A DNA stretch of 64,000 nt from Bog-756 sp963839925. GTDB lineage: Bacteria; Actinomycetota; Acidimicrobiia; Acidimicrobiales; RAAP-2. Shown here piece after piece: positions 14,589-23,307 of the stretch. The stretch lies in assembly GCA_963839925.1 (NCBI GenBank), contig CAWIWV010000002.1, positions 930,001-994,000 of the forward strand, read 5' to 3'. A program made the position numbers and the translations under genes. The number at the start of each line of letters is the position of its first letter. Position 1 is the first letter of the stretch. The notes below the pieces were generated by a model that was given only the letters and a program-made list of their open reading frames with translations, was not told the DNA's origin and did not search any database.

Positions 14589-15497
14589 ATGGCACTCCCG
14601 GCCGTAGCGGTCCTGTCGCCGCGTCTCTCCCTGACCCAGCGGGTCGGTGCCTACGTCGCGCTCACCAAACCGCGGATCATCGAGCTGCTCCTGATCACCA
14701 CCCTGCCGACGATGATCGTCGCACAACGTGGACTCCCTCCGGTGTGGCTGATGCTGGCGACGCTGGTCGGAGGCGCGCTCGCCGCAGGGGGCGCCAACGC
14801 CGTCAACATGTTTGTCGACCGGGACATCGACAAGCTCATGAAGCGCACCCGGAACCGACCGCTGGTCACCGGCGCGGTCTCGCCACGGAACGCCCTCATC
14901 TTCGCCATCACACTCGAGGTGGCCGCGTTCGCCGAGCTGTGGGGATGGGTCAACCTTCTGTCCGCGGTACTCGCGGTCTCGGCGACACTGTTCTACGTCT
15001 TCGTGTACACCCTGTGGTTGAAGCGGACCAGTAGCCAGAACATCGTGATCGGTGGCGCGGCCGGCGCGGTGCCGGTGTTGGTCGGGTGGGCAGCGGTGAC
15101 CAACAGCCTGTCGTGGACGCCGGTGGTGCTGTTCGCGATCATCTTCGTGTGGACGCCGCCACACTTCTGGGCGCTGGCGGTCAAGTACAAGGACGATTAC
15201 CAAGCCGCCGGCGTGCCCATGCTTCCGGCGGTCGCGACGTTCAAGCGCACCGCCAGTGAGATCGTGCTCTACAGCGTGGCACTGCTCGGTGTGTCGCTGG
15301 TGTTGGCGGCGGTGGCCCACCTCGGGTTGATCTACGTGGTCTCCGCGTTGGCGCTGGGCGGTCTCTTCGTTGCGCTGGCGATCCGGCTGTGGCGCCGAAC
15401 CACGCCGAAGGCGGCGATGCAGCTCTTCAGCTACTCGATCACCTATCTCACCCTGCTCTTCGTGGTGATGGCGGTCGATATCTTCAGCAAGCATTGA
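14589..15497 (+). CDS. ctaB: Protoheme IX farnesyltransferase (heme O synthase)
   Basis: 302-residue UbiA-family prenyltransferase that adds a farnesyl group to heme B, giving heme O, the substrate of the divergently encoded CtaA. Seen: the first Asp-rich motif NMFVDRDIDKLMKRTRNRPL (73-92), the second conserved loop with YTLWLKRTSSQNIVIGGAAG, and WTPPHFWALAVKYKDDY, all hallmarks of CtaB/COX10. About nine membrane helices. Its TGA overlaps the TTG of the following thioredoxin-like gene (TTGA). Confidence 0.96.
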   Translation: MALPAVAVLSPRLSLTQRVGAYVALTKPRIIELLLITTLPTMIVAQRGLPPVWLMLATLVGGALAAGGANAVNMFVDRDIDKLMKRTRNRPLVTGAVSPRNALIFAITLEVAAFAELWGWVNLLSAVLAVSATLFYVFVYTLWLKRTSSQNIVIGGAAGAVPVLVGWAAVTNSLSWTPVVLFAIIFVWTPPHFWALAVKYKDDYQAAGVPMLPAVATFKRTASEIVLYSVALLGVSLVLAAVAHLGLIYVVSALALGGLFVALAIRLWRRTTPKAAMQLFSYSITYLTLLFVVMAVDIFSKH

Positions 15498-16120
15498 TCG
15501 ACCAAACTCACTCCCCGTCAGAACAACCAGAACCATCCGGCGGGTACCGGCCGAGGCGCGTCCGAGCGTTGGTGATCGGCACGGCCATTGCGGCGGTGCT
15601 GGGCGTGGTGCTGTTCGTCGGTCTGCGTCCGAGCTCGGGATCCGGCTCCCCCGGTCCGGTGGCAGGCGTGGGCACGGTCGCGCCGGCATTCACGATCCCT
15701 TCGCTCACCGGCGGCCCAAAGGTCGACCTCGATGCGCTGGGAGTGAACCGTGGAAGTCCGGTCGTTCTCAACTTCTTCGCTTCGTGGTGCACGCCCTGCC
15801 AGGAAGAGACCCCGCTGTTGGCGCGGACCGCACGCGCCGAACACTCAGCCGGCTCGAAGATCCAGTTCGTCGGGGTCGACAGCCTCGACCAGACCGCCAA
15901 GGCGCTGGCCTTCGTGCACCAAGCCGGCGTGACCTATCCGGTCGGAGTCGACGGCGGAGCGGTGAGCAGCGGGCTCTATGCGGTCTTCGGTCTGCCCCAG
16001 ACCTACTTCATCGGCAGCGACGGGACCATCGTCGCCCACGTGCCGGGCGTGCTGAACGCCACGGTGCTCGACAAGTGGTTGCGCAAACTCGGAGGCCCGG
16101 TCACTCCCAACGGAACGTGA
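15494..16120 (+). CDS. Membrane-anchored TlpA/ResA-like thioredoxin
   Basis: 208 residues from a TTG start that overlaps the ctaB stop. One N-terminal membrane helix (~23-44) anchors the protein, with the thioredoxin domain outside. The active site is WCTPC (98-102) in VLNFFASWCTPCQEETPLL. The cis-Pro region is GLPQTYFIGSDGTIV. Such proteins reduce apocytochrome or metal-site cysteines of extracytoplasmic proteins; placement after ctaB suggests a role in cytochrome oxidase assembly (inference). The last 20 nt overlap the convergent ABC permease gene. A longer frame starting at 15389 lies inside ctaB and is not used. Confidence 0.88.
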   Translation: MIDQTHSPSEQPEPSGGYRPRRVRALVIGTAIAAVLGVVLFVGLRPSSGSGSPGPVAGVGTVAPAFTIPSLTGGPKVDLDALGVNRGSPVVLNFFASWCTPCQEETPLLARTARAEHSAGSKIQFVGVDSLDQTAKALAFVHQAGVTYPVGVDGGAVSSGLYAVFGLPQTYFIGSDGTIVAHVPGVLNATVLDKWLRKLGGPVTPNGT

Positions 16121-16838
16121 GCCCGGCGATCACCGGAGCGCCGACCGCCCACACGACCAGAACCAGCCAGTCCCGACCCGAGACCGCAGCGCCCTGTCCG
16201 AGGCTCGCGTGCAACGCGTCGGCCAGCGCGGAGGCGGGGAGGATGCGGGAGAGGTCGGCGAGCCACCCGGGGAGCTTGCCGAGCGGGATGAGCATGCCTC
16301 CGAGCAACAACAAGATGACGAAGAGCGCGTTGACGACCGCGAGGTTGACCAACGGTTTGAGCGTGCCCGCGAGGAACAGTCCCACCCCACCGAAGGCGAT
16401 CGTCCCGAGGATCATGGCGGCGATCGCGTCGCCCACCAAGGCGGCAGCCGAAGATCCACCCGGATTCCAGCCCAAACCGGAGCCGACGGCGATCAGAACG
16501 GCTGCCTGCACCAGTTCGACAACGGTGATCGCCATGATCTTCGCCGCCAGCAGGCGGGGTCGGCCGAGCGGTGTCGTGCCGAGGCGCTTCAGCACGCCGT
16601 AGCCGCGCTCGAAGCCAGTGCCGATGCCGAGGGCGGTCATCGAGGTCGACATGATCGCCAGGGCCAAGATGCCGGGCACCAGGAAGTCGACCGGGTGTTT
16701 GGTCCCGGTCGGCAGCACGTGCACGCCCGAGAAGAACACGAGGAACACGACCGGGATGCCGAGGGTCAGGAAGAGGGTCTCGCCGTTGGTGGCGATCATG
16801 GTCAACTCGGCCCGGAGCTGAGCGGCGAACGGCCTCAC
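16101..16838 (-). CDS. ABC-2 type exporter permease
   Basis: 245 residues with six hydrophobic segments: after MRPFAAQLRAELTMIATNGETLFLTLGIPVVFLVFFSG come helices near VPGILALAIMSTSMTALGIG, AAKIMAITVVELVQAAVLIA, GDAIAAMILGTIAFGGVGLFL, ALFVILLLLGGMLIPLGKLP and the C-terminal WLVLVVWAVGAPVIAGL. This is the usual ABC-2 membrane-domain pattern. Its ATG overlaps the stop of the upstream ATPase gene by 4 nt, so the two form one transporter. Substrate unknown (lipid, drug or heme-pathway compounds are all possible given the neighbours). Confidence 0.88.
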   Translation of the reverse strand: MRPFAAQLRAELTMIATNGETLFLTLGIPVVFLVFFSGVHVLPTGTKHPVDFLVPGILALAIMSTSMTALGIGTGFERGYGVLKRLGTTPLGRPRLLAAKIMAITVVELVQAAVLIAVGSGLGWNPGGSSAAALVGDAIAAMILGTIAFGGVGLFLAGTLKPLVNLAVVNALFVILLLLGGMLIPLGKLPGWLADLSRILPASALADALHASLGQGAAVSGRDWLVLVVWAVGAPVIAGLTFRWE

Positions 16839-17875
16839 CGACGGTGCTTCGATCCGAACCGGCGGCGTGATCCGGACCCGGCCTCGTTCGGGTAGCCGGC
16901 CTCGTCACGGGAGTACGTGGAGCCGGAGGTGCCGGTGATGGCGAGGTAGGCCTCCTCCAGGGAGCCGCCGGTGCGCAGATCGGTCAAGGCGAAATCTCCT
17001 TCGGCCATCCAGCCCGCCACGGTGGCGATCACTGCGGGGATGGCCGCTCCGTCAGGTGGGCGTAGCCGGTAAGCGCCGGGCGGTTCCTCCTCGAGCGTTG
17101 CGCCGCCGCCGATGCTCTCGGCCAGTCGTTCGAGCAGTGGACGGGTGTCGATGCCGGGCTCGGCGGTGAAGCGGATGGAACCGTCTGCACCGGTGGCGGC
17201 GAGGTCGGAGGGAGTGCCCTCGACGAGGATGTGACCGTGGTCGACGATGATCACCCGGTCGGCGAGGCGTTCGGCCTCGGCCAGCTCATGGGTGGTCAGC
17301 ACGACGCAGACGCCACGATCGCGCTGTTCGGCGATGATCGAGCGAACGGTCACCCGACCTTCGGGGTCGACCCCGGCGGTGGGCTCGTCGAGGAAGAGCA
17401 CCTCGGGCTTGCCGATCAGGGCGAGTGCGAGGGAGACCCGCTGCTGCTCGCCGCCCGACAGCCGCCGCCACGGCGTGCGCTGGACGTCTGCGAGTCCCAC
17501 CAGGTCGATCAGTGCATCGGGGTCCTCGGGATCGTCGTAGTAGCGGGCGAAGAGTCGGAGGACCTGGGCCGAGCCCATCGTCGGGTAGACGCCGCCGCGC
17601 TGGAGCATGACCCCGATGCGCGGGACGAGCGCACGATGGTCGCGGACCGGATCCAACCCGAGCACCCGCACCGAGCCGCTCTCCGCCTTCCGGTAGCCCT
17701 CGAGGGCTTCGACGGTGCTCGTCTTGCCCGCCCCGTTCGGCCCGAGCAGCGCGAGGACCTCCCCGGCGTGCCCGACGAAGGACAAGCGGTCGACTGCGAG
17801 TGTGTCGCCGTAACGGACGACCAGGTCTTCGCAGGCGACCGCGGGAGATCGGTCGGAGCTGGTCGCGGGGTTCAC
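16835..17875 (-). CDS. ABC transporter ATP-binding protein
   Basis: 346 residues, larger than the ~300 usual for DrrA-like ATPases because of a C-terminal extension. Walker A GPNGAGKT (45-52), signature LSGGEQQR, Walker B VLFLDEPTAGVDP and the switch His in LTTHE are all present, so it should be active. After residue ~230 there is a DrrA-type regulatory domain, then a basic tail ending RRRFGSKHRR. GTG start 28 nt from the divergent serS. It pairs with the ABC-2 permease. Confidence 0.92.
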   Translation of the reverse strand: MNPATSSDRSPAVACEDLVVRYGDTLAVDRLSFVGHAGEVLALLGPNGAGKTSTVEALEGYRKAESGSVRVLGLDPVRDHRALVPRIGVMLQRGGVYPTMGSAQVLRLFARYYDDPEDPDALIDLVGLADVQRTPWRRLSGGEQQRVSLALALIGKPEVLFLDEPTAGVDPEGRVTVRSIIAEQRDRGVCVVLTTHELAEAERLADRVIIVDHGHILVEGTPSDLAATGADGSIRFTAEPGIDTRPLLERLAESIGGGATLEEEPPGAYRLRPPDGAAIPAVIATVAGWMAEGDFALTDLRTGGSLEEAYLAITGTSGSTYSRDEAGYPNEAGSGSRRRFGSKHRR

Positions 17876-17903
17876 GGTCGGTCACGCTACCGTTGTCCCC
17901 GTC

Positions 17904-19197
17904 ATGATCGATATCCGCATGGTGAGGGACCAGAGCGCGTCGGTGAAAGCCGCACTCGGTCGGCGTGGCGTCGATCCCGACGAGGTCGACCGGCTGGTCG
18001 CGCTCGACGAAGAATCCCGCAGTGCCGTCGGTCGCCGGGACGAGCTCCGGGCGCAGGTGAAGTCCCTCTCCAAACAGGTGGGCGACGCCCGGCGATCTGG
18101 TGACACCGCGACCGCCGACAAGCTCGCCGCCCAGAGCCGGGAGCTGGGCGAGGAGGAACGGCAGGCCGCTGCGGTCGCCGAGACCGCCCAGGAGGGTGTC
18201 CGTCAGGCGCTGCTCTTCCTCCCGAACCTCCCGTCAGCGGAGACGCCCGACGGGGCCGGACCCGAGGACAATGTGGTCGCAAGGACCTGGCCCGATCCCG
18301 CGCCCGAGTACACCGAAGCCCAGCGGATTCCCCACTGGGAGATCGGCGCGCAGCTGGGTCTGTTGGACATGGAGCGGGGAGCCAAGCTGTCGGGGTCGAT
18401 GTTCCCGCTCTACCGCGGCGCCGGGGCGCGGTTGCTCCGGGCACTGACGTCGATGGCGCTCGACAGTCATTCGGATTCCTTCGAGGAGATCCGACCACCC
18501 ACCATGGTGCTCACCGAGACGATGGTCTCGACCGGCCATCTCCCGAAGTTCGAAGAGGACGCCTATCACATCGAGCGCGACGACCTGTGGGCGATCCCGA
18601 CCGCCGAAGTCCCCTTGGCCTCGATGTGGCGGGGCGACATCATCGAGGAGGCGACCCTGCCGGTCCGCCTGACCGCGGCGACCTCCTGCTTCCGGCGTGA
18701 GGCCGGCTCAGCGGGTCGCGACACCCGGGGTCTGCTCCGGGTGCACGAGTTCGACAAGGTCGAACTGTTCGCCTTCGCGACCCCCGAGCAGGCCCCCGAT
18801 CTGTTGGCCGAGATGCTCTCGCCGCGCCGAGACCCTGTTGATCGGCCTCGGCCTGCAGTACCGGGTCCTCGATCTCTGCGCGGGGGACATGGGGATCTCG
18901 GCGGCCCGCACCTTCGATCTCGAGGTGTACTCCCCGGGTGTGGATCAGTGGCTGGAGGTCTCCTCGGTCAGTTGGTGCACCGACTACCAGGCGCGTCGGG
19001 CCAACGTTCGCTACCGACCGGAGACCGGAGGCGGTCCGGTCTTCGTGCACACCCTCAACGGATCGGCGTTGGCGTGGGCCCGCATCTGGGCCGCACTGAT
19101 CGAGACCGGCAGGCAGGCCGACGGTTCGGTGGTCCTACCGGAGGTGCTCAGCCCCTACCTTCGGGGCGAGACGGTGATCGGAGCCGCTGCCGGCTGA
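17904..19197 (+). pseudogene. serS: Seryl-tRNA synthetase, apparent single-base frameshift
   Basis: Essential class II aminoacyl-tRNA synthetase. The first frame (from 17904) carries the coiled-coil tRNA-binding arm and the catalytic start: ETMVSTGHLPKFEEDAYHI, IPTAEVPLASMWRGDII, and the motif-2 region CFRREAGSAGRDTRGLLRVHEF. Near 18822 the frame shifts: residues after DLLAEMLS continue correctly (RAETLLIGLGLQYRVLDLCAGD, then the motif-3-like NGSALAWARIWAALIE) only one frame over, up to the TGA at 19197. Deleting one C near 18822-18823 restores SRAET and a normal ~430-residue enzyme. Since both halves are otherwise perfect and no second serS is visible here, a sequencing or assembly error is the most likely cause. 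Confidence 0.9.
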
Positions 19198-19243
19198 TCC
19201 GGCGGGTCCAGGTCCCGGCCCGCCCCGGCCCGGCCCGGCCAGG

Positions 19244-20032
19244 TCAGTCTCGAGGAGCGTCGAACCGGTAGCCGACCCCTCGGATGGTGGTGATCAGCTT
19301 GGGGGAGGACGGGTCCTCTTCGACGTGGCTTCGCAACCGCTTGATGTGCACGTCGAGCGTCTTGGTGTCGCCGAAATAGTCGGAACCCCAGATTCGGTCG
19401 ATGAGCACGTCACGGGTGAGGAGGCGCCCCGCGTTCTCCATCAACAGCAAGAGGAGCTCGAACTCCTTGCGTCGCAGATGAACGTCTGATCCTCTGACTG
19501 TGACAAGGTGCCGGTCGGGATCGATTTGGATCCCGCCGGCGTCGAGCACGCTGCCCGCTGCCGGGTCGTGACTGTTCCCCTGGACCGGCGTGTGGGCGGG
19601 AGCGGCCGCTTGGGCAGGATCTGCCCCTTCCGACGAGGGAGTCCTCCGCAGCACTGCACGCATCCGGGCGACCAACTCCCGCAGGCGGTAGGGCTTCGCC
19701 ACGTAGTCGTCCGCCCCGACCTCGAGACCGACCACGGTGTCGATCTCGGTTCCTTTCGCGGTGACCATGATGATCGGCACCGCCGACCTGGCCCGGATCG
19801 ACCGGCAGACGTCGATACCCGACAGTCGGGGCAGCATGAGGTCGAGCAGGACCAGATCGGGCTCGTCGGCTGCGAACAGTCGCAGCGCCTCGTTCCCGTC
19901 GCGGGCAACGGTGACATCGAACCCCTCGCGGGCGAGGCCGATGACCAGTGCGTCGACGAACGACTCGTCGTCCTCGGCGAGGAGCACCTTGGTCTGGGTC
20001 GCCACCTCGGGTTCGGCCGTCTTCTTGCTCAT
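19244..20032 (-). CDS. OmpR/PhoB-type response regulator (RegX3-like)
   Basis: 262 residues. Receiver domain 14-135 with the acidic pair in LLAEDDE, phospho-acceptor Asp64 in LVLLDLMLPRLSG, and the MVTAKG and VAKPYRLREL switch/Lys motifs. A linker of ~40 residues rich in Ala/Pro is longer than usual. The winged-helix DNA-binding domain (from ~165) contains VHLRRKEFELLLLLMENAGRLLTRDVLI and IRGVGYRFD. The cognate kinase gene ends 13 nt upstream. By resemblance to SenX3/RegX3, a role in phosphate-limitation response is plausible, but not shown by any operator seen here. Confidence 0.93.
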   Translation of the reverse strand: MSKKTAEPEVATQTKVLLAEDDESFVDALVIGLAREGFDVTVARDGNEALRLFAADEPDLVLLDLMLPRLSGIDVCRSIRARSAVPIIMVTAKGTEIDTVVGLEVGADDYVAKPYRLRELVARMRAVLRRTPSSEGADPAQAAAPAHTPVQGNSHDPAAGSVLDAGGIQIDPDRHLVTVRGSDVHLRRKEFELLLLLMENAGRLLTRDVLIDRIWGSDYFGDTKTLDVHIKRLRSHVEEDPSSPKLITTIRGVGYRFDAPRD

Positions 20033-20045
20033 GCCGATTCAATGC

Positions 20046-21284
20046 TCATGAGGAGTACTCCGGCGGGCAGGGCAGGACCAGGGTGAAGGTCGATCCTTCG
20101 CCCTCGCGTGAGTCGACCTCGACGTGGCCCTGGTGGTTGCTGGCGACGTGGCGGACGATGGACAGCCCGAGCCCGGTCCCGCCCGACTCGCGACTGCGGC
20201 CGTGGTCGACGCGGTAGAAGCGCTCGAAGATCCGCTCGAGATCGCGGGTGGGGATACCGACGCCGGTGTCGATCACGGACAGATGGACCTCGTTGCCGAC
20301 CTGGCTGCCGACGATCCGCACGACCGAGTTCTCGTAAGAGAAGGTGACCGCGTTCTCGAGCAGGCTGTGCATCGCGGACACGAGTTGGCGGCGATCGCCG
20401 AGGACGTGAACCGGGGGGTCGGGTTCATCGAGTTCGATGGTAACGCGGTGCTGATCGGCCGCGGACTTGACCCGTTCCACTGCTTCGGCCATCACCAGGT
20501 TGACGTAGATGGGCTCGCGGGGCGGGGCCTCCTCCGACTCGATGCGGCTGAGGTCGAGCAGGTCGTCGATGATCCTGCTGACCCGGAAGGCCTCGGTGTT
20601 GATCCGCGAGGCGAGGCGTTGGGCGACGGTCGGGTCGGGCTCGACGGTGAGGGTCTCGGCCAGCAGGCCGAGGGCACCGATCGGGGTCTTGAGCTCGTGG
20701 CTCACGTTGGCCACGAAGTCCCGCCTGATCTCCTCGAGCCGTCGTCGCTCGGAGACGTCTTCGATGATCGCGATCACTCCAAGAGGACGCCTCCCGTCGT
20801 CGACCAGTCTGGTCCGCACGGTCAGGGTCTGGCGAGGAGGCCCGTAGAGATCGAGGGTCCGTTCGGCGGACCCTTCCTGCCAGGCGTTTTCGAGGAGCTC
20901 GGTGACCGCCTGCGCTGCCAGGGCGTCCCCGTGCCGGTTGTTCATCAAGGCCACGGCCCTCGCGTTCCGGAAGGCCACTTCGCCGTCCTCGTCCTGGACG
21001 ATCACCCCTTGGGGGAGGGTGTCGAGGGCCCGTCGCAGGCGGATGGCGTCGGAACTTGCCTCGGTGACCGCCTCGGCGGCCTCCCCGGTGACCCGTTCGA
21101 GGTGGCCGAGCAGCGAGTCCACACCGTGCTCGTCCGGTGGTTCGACCCCGAGCCGGTTGGACAGCGCGGTCAGGCGTTGTTGCAGGCTACGGCGCCCCGC
21201 CCTGCGTCCGAGGGAGTTCGCGATGACCACTGCGACCACCGCGACGACGCCCAGGGCGATGTACCCGATGACGTAGGACTTCAC
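20046..21284 (-). CDS. Sensor histidine kinase (SenX3-like)
   Basis: 412 residues. One N-terminal membrane helix (5-24), a coiled-coil linker, a PAS domain (~85-180, LPQGVIVQDEDGEVAFRNARA), HisKA with phospho-His196 in FVANVSHELKTPIGAL, and a complete HATPase_c (N box LLENAVTFSYENS, G1 DTGVGIP, F box IFERFYRVD, G2 GGTGLGLSIV). No large extracellular domain, as in SenX3, which senses phosphate status via the Pst system. It heads a two-gene operon with the response regulator and is divergent from the secretion module that begins at 21378. Confidence 0.93.
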   Translation of the reverse strand: MKSYVIGYIALGVVAVVAVVIANSLGRRAGRRSLQQRLTALSNRLGVEPPDEHGVDSLLGHLERVTGEAAEAVTEASSDAIRLRRALDTLPQGVIVQDEDGEVAFRNARAVALMNNRHGDALAAQAVTELLENAWQEGSAERTLDLYGPPRQTLTVRTRLVDDGRRPLGVIAIIEDVSERRRLEEIRRDFVANVSHELKTPIGALGLLAETLTVEPDPTVAQRLASRINTEAFRVSRIIDDLLDLSRIESEEAPPREPIYVNLVMAEAVERVKSAADQHRVTIELDEPDPPVHVLGDRRQLVSAMHSLLENAVTFSYENSVVRIVGSQVGNEVHLSVIDTGVGIPTRDLERIFERFYRVDHGRSRESGGTGLGLSIVRHVASNHQGHVEVDSREGEGSTFTLVLPCPPEYSS

Positions 21285-21377
21285 CGCCTAAGCATGACAG
21301 GCGCCGGCGTGCCCGCATTTCCAATCCGCTTCCGACCGTGGAAGAACAGGAAGAATCACGAAAAGACATAAAAAATC

Positions 21378-21788
21378 ATGAAAGGTATTGAAACTCACCT
21401 CCGACCCTTCCTACTGTGTCCGGTCATGCCACTCGCACTCTCCGCTTCGACCCCGTTCGCCCCTTCGACCGCTTCGCTGATTCATCAGATCCGGCTCGTC
21501 GGCCATCTCGCCGCGTCGGTGCAGGTGAGCCCGGACACCGGCGACCTCCCCGGCGGAAGGGTGCTCCAGAACCTGATGAACGGCATCGACGGCTGGGCCC
21601 TGGCACTGTCCTTGGTCGGGCTGGTCGTCGGCGCCGCGGCGTGGGCACTCGGTTCGCACGGTCAGAACTACCAGCAGAGCTACGTGGGTCGCCGGGCGGT
21701 GCTCATCTCGGGATTTGCAGCGCTGTTGATCGGCGCCGGTCCGGGGATCGTGAACTTCTTCTTCAACACTGGCCAGAGCGTGCACTGA
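21378..21788 (+). CDS. Small two-helix membrane protein, pilin-like (DUF6112/VirB2-like)
   Basis: 136 residues from the first ATG; an internal ATG at 21426 (reading MPLALSASTPF) is an alternative and gives 120. Two hydrophobic helices (GWALALSLVGLVVGAAAWALG and RRAVLISGFAALLIGAGPGIVNFFF) are separated by a short polar loop, with an N-terminal Ala/Ser-rich region that could be a cleaved leader. This is the architecture of VirB2/TrbC-type conjugative pilins and of the actinobacterial DUF6112 proteins that precede SCO6880-type secretion genes. It is first in a five-gene, same-strand module. Neither start has a good Shine-Dalgarno. Confidence 0.68.
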   Translation: MKGIETHLRPFLLCPVMPLALSASTPFAPSTASLIHQIRLVGHLAASVQVSPDTGDLPGGRVLQNLMNGIDGWALALSLVGLVVGAAAWALGSHGQNYQQSYVGRRAVLISGFAALLIGAGPGIVNFFFNTGQSVH

Positions 21789-21789
21789 G

Positions 21790-23307
21790 GTGGTCGCGCA
21801 CGGCGGCCTGAGTGTCGTGACTTCTCTTCCGATCATCCCGGGCATCCCGGGGGTGTCCTGCCCGTCCGGTGCGCTTTCGGCCGTCGGCGCCGGTCTGAAT
21901 CCGGTGTGCGCGGTCTCCTCGGGAATCAAGGACGCGGCGGGCTCGGCCGCGTCGGATGTCGCCGGCTTCGGGGTCAACAGCATCCTGAACGCGTTGGGGA
22001 GTTGGGTGGCCGGCGGTGCAACCTGGCTCATCGGCCAGATCGGCAAGGTCATCACCGAGACGACCAGCATCGATCTCGGCGCTTCGTGGTTCAGCGCGCA
22101 CTACCAGATCATGGTGCTCCTCTCGGGGGTGGTGATCGTGCCGATGCTCCTCCTCGGGATCATGCAGTCCATCTACCGGCAGAATCCGTCGTCGCTGATC
22201 CGCTCGGTGCTGTTGAACGTCCCCCTCGCCATCCTTCTGACCGCGGTCGCGGTGAAGATGGTCCAGCTCGGACTGTCGGTCACCGACGCGCTGTGTTCTT
22301 CGATCTCTGCAGGAGCAGGACTCGACTCCGGCCACTTTCTCGGTTCGGTCACCGACGCCCTGTCCTCGACACCGAGCGCGCTGCAACCGGCTGTCCCCGG
22401 ATTCGTGGAGTTCGTGGGTGGGCTCGCCGTGGTGTTCGGAGCGTTGCTGGTCTGGGTCGAGCTCCTGATCCGAGCGGCCGCGGTGTACGTGGCGGTGCTC
22501 TTCCTGCCGCTTGCCTTGGCCAGCCTCGCGTGGCCCGCGATCGCACACTGGTGCCGGCGCCTGGTCGACACGCTGGCAGCCCTCATCCTGAGCAAGTTCG
22601 TCATCGTCGCGGTGCTGAGCCTTGCGGCCGGGGCGTTGGCGTCCGGGACCGGTTCGGGGTCAGGTCCACGAGGTGGGTTTGCTGCGGTACTGGGAGGTGC
22701 AGCGCTCCTCCTGCTGGCCGGGTTTGCCCCGTGGGCGCTGTTTCGGTTGCTCCCGTTCATGGAGGCAGGCGCCGTCGGCCACCTCGAATCGATGGGTCAT
22801 CGGGCGAGGAACACGGCGAGCCTTCCGGCGAAGAGCTTGTACCGCACCGCCATGGAGGTGAAACGGTCGTCGGGGAGCGGAAGCGGGGGCATGGGCACGT
22901 CGGATCTGGTCCAAGGTCTCGGAACGGCGGGAGCCGGAGGGGGCTCGCTTTCGCTCAGAGCCGCCGGCGGTCCGGAGGCGGGCCCGGGTGGGAGCGGAAG
23001 TTCAGGAAGTGCTGGGAGAAGCGGCAACTCGACAGCGGCCGCTTCAGGGTCGCATGTTGCCTCGGGATCGGGTGCCGGCGCAGCACCGGGTCCCGACATG
23101 GGACCTTCACAGGCGGAGCTGACCGGCGTGGGAAGCCTCACGCCGCCTGGCGCCAGCATTCCCAGGTGGACCTCCCACCCCGAGGCCTCGGCGGCCGACA
23201 TGTCATCGGTAAAGCTCCCCGAAAATATCGAAAGGATCCTCGAACGGTACGAACGGGAACTCTCGCTGGACGGGACGCCCGAGGACAGGACCGAGATTGG
23301 CTCCTGA
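21790..23307 (+). CDS. VirB6/TrbL-like polytopic membrane protein of a type IV secretion module
   Basis: 505 residues from GTG, one base after the previous stop. Helices are visible near IMVLLSGVVIVPMLLLGIM, VLLNVPLAILLTAVAVKM, FVGGLAVVFGALLVWVELL, AAVYVAVLFLPLALASLAW, LILSKFVIVAVLSLAAGAL and FAAVLGGAALLLLAGFAPWALF. This matches the TrbL/VirB6 inner-membrane channel component. From ~residue 350 the protein is a soluble Gly/Ser/Ala-rich, low-complexity tail (~150 residues), probably disordered. Its last 11 nt overlap the next gene. No signal peptide beyond the first helices. Confidence 0.78.
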   Translation: MVAHGGLSVVTSLPIIPGIPGVSCPSGALSAVGAGLNPVCAVSSGIKDAAGSAASDVAGFGVNSILNALGSWVAGGATWLIGQIGKVITETTSIDLGASWFSAHYQIMVLLSGVVIVPMLLLGIMQSIYRQNPSSLIRSVLLNVPLAILLTAVAVKMVQLGLSVTDALCSSISAGAGLDSGHFLGSVTDALSSTPSALQPAVPGFVEFVGGLAVVFGALLVWVELLIRAAAVYVAVLFLPLALASLAWPAIAHWCRRLVDTLAALILSKFVIVAVLSLAAGALASGTGSGSGPRGGFAAVLGGAALLLLAGFAPWALFRLLPFMEAGAVGHLESMGHRARNTASLPAKSLYRTAMEVKRSSGSGSGGMGTSDLVQGLGTAGAGGGSLSLRAAGGPEAGPGGSGSSGSAGRSGNSTAAASGSHVASGSGAGAAPGPDMGPSQAELTGVGSLTPPGASIPRWTSHPEASAADMSSVKLPENIERILERYERELSLDGTPEDRTEIGS

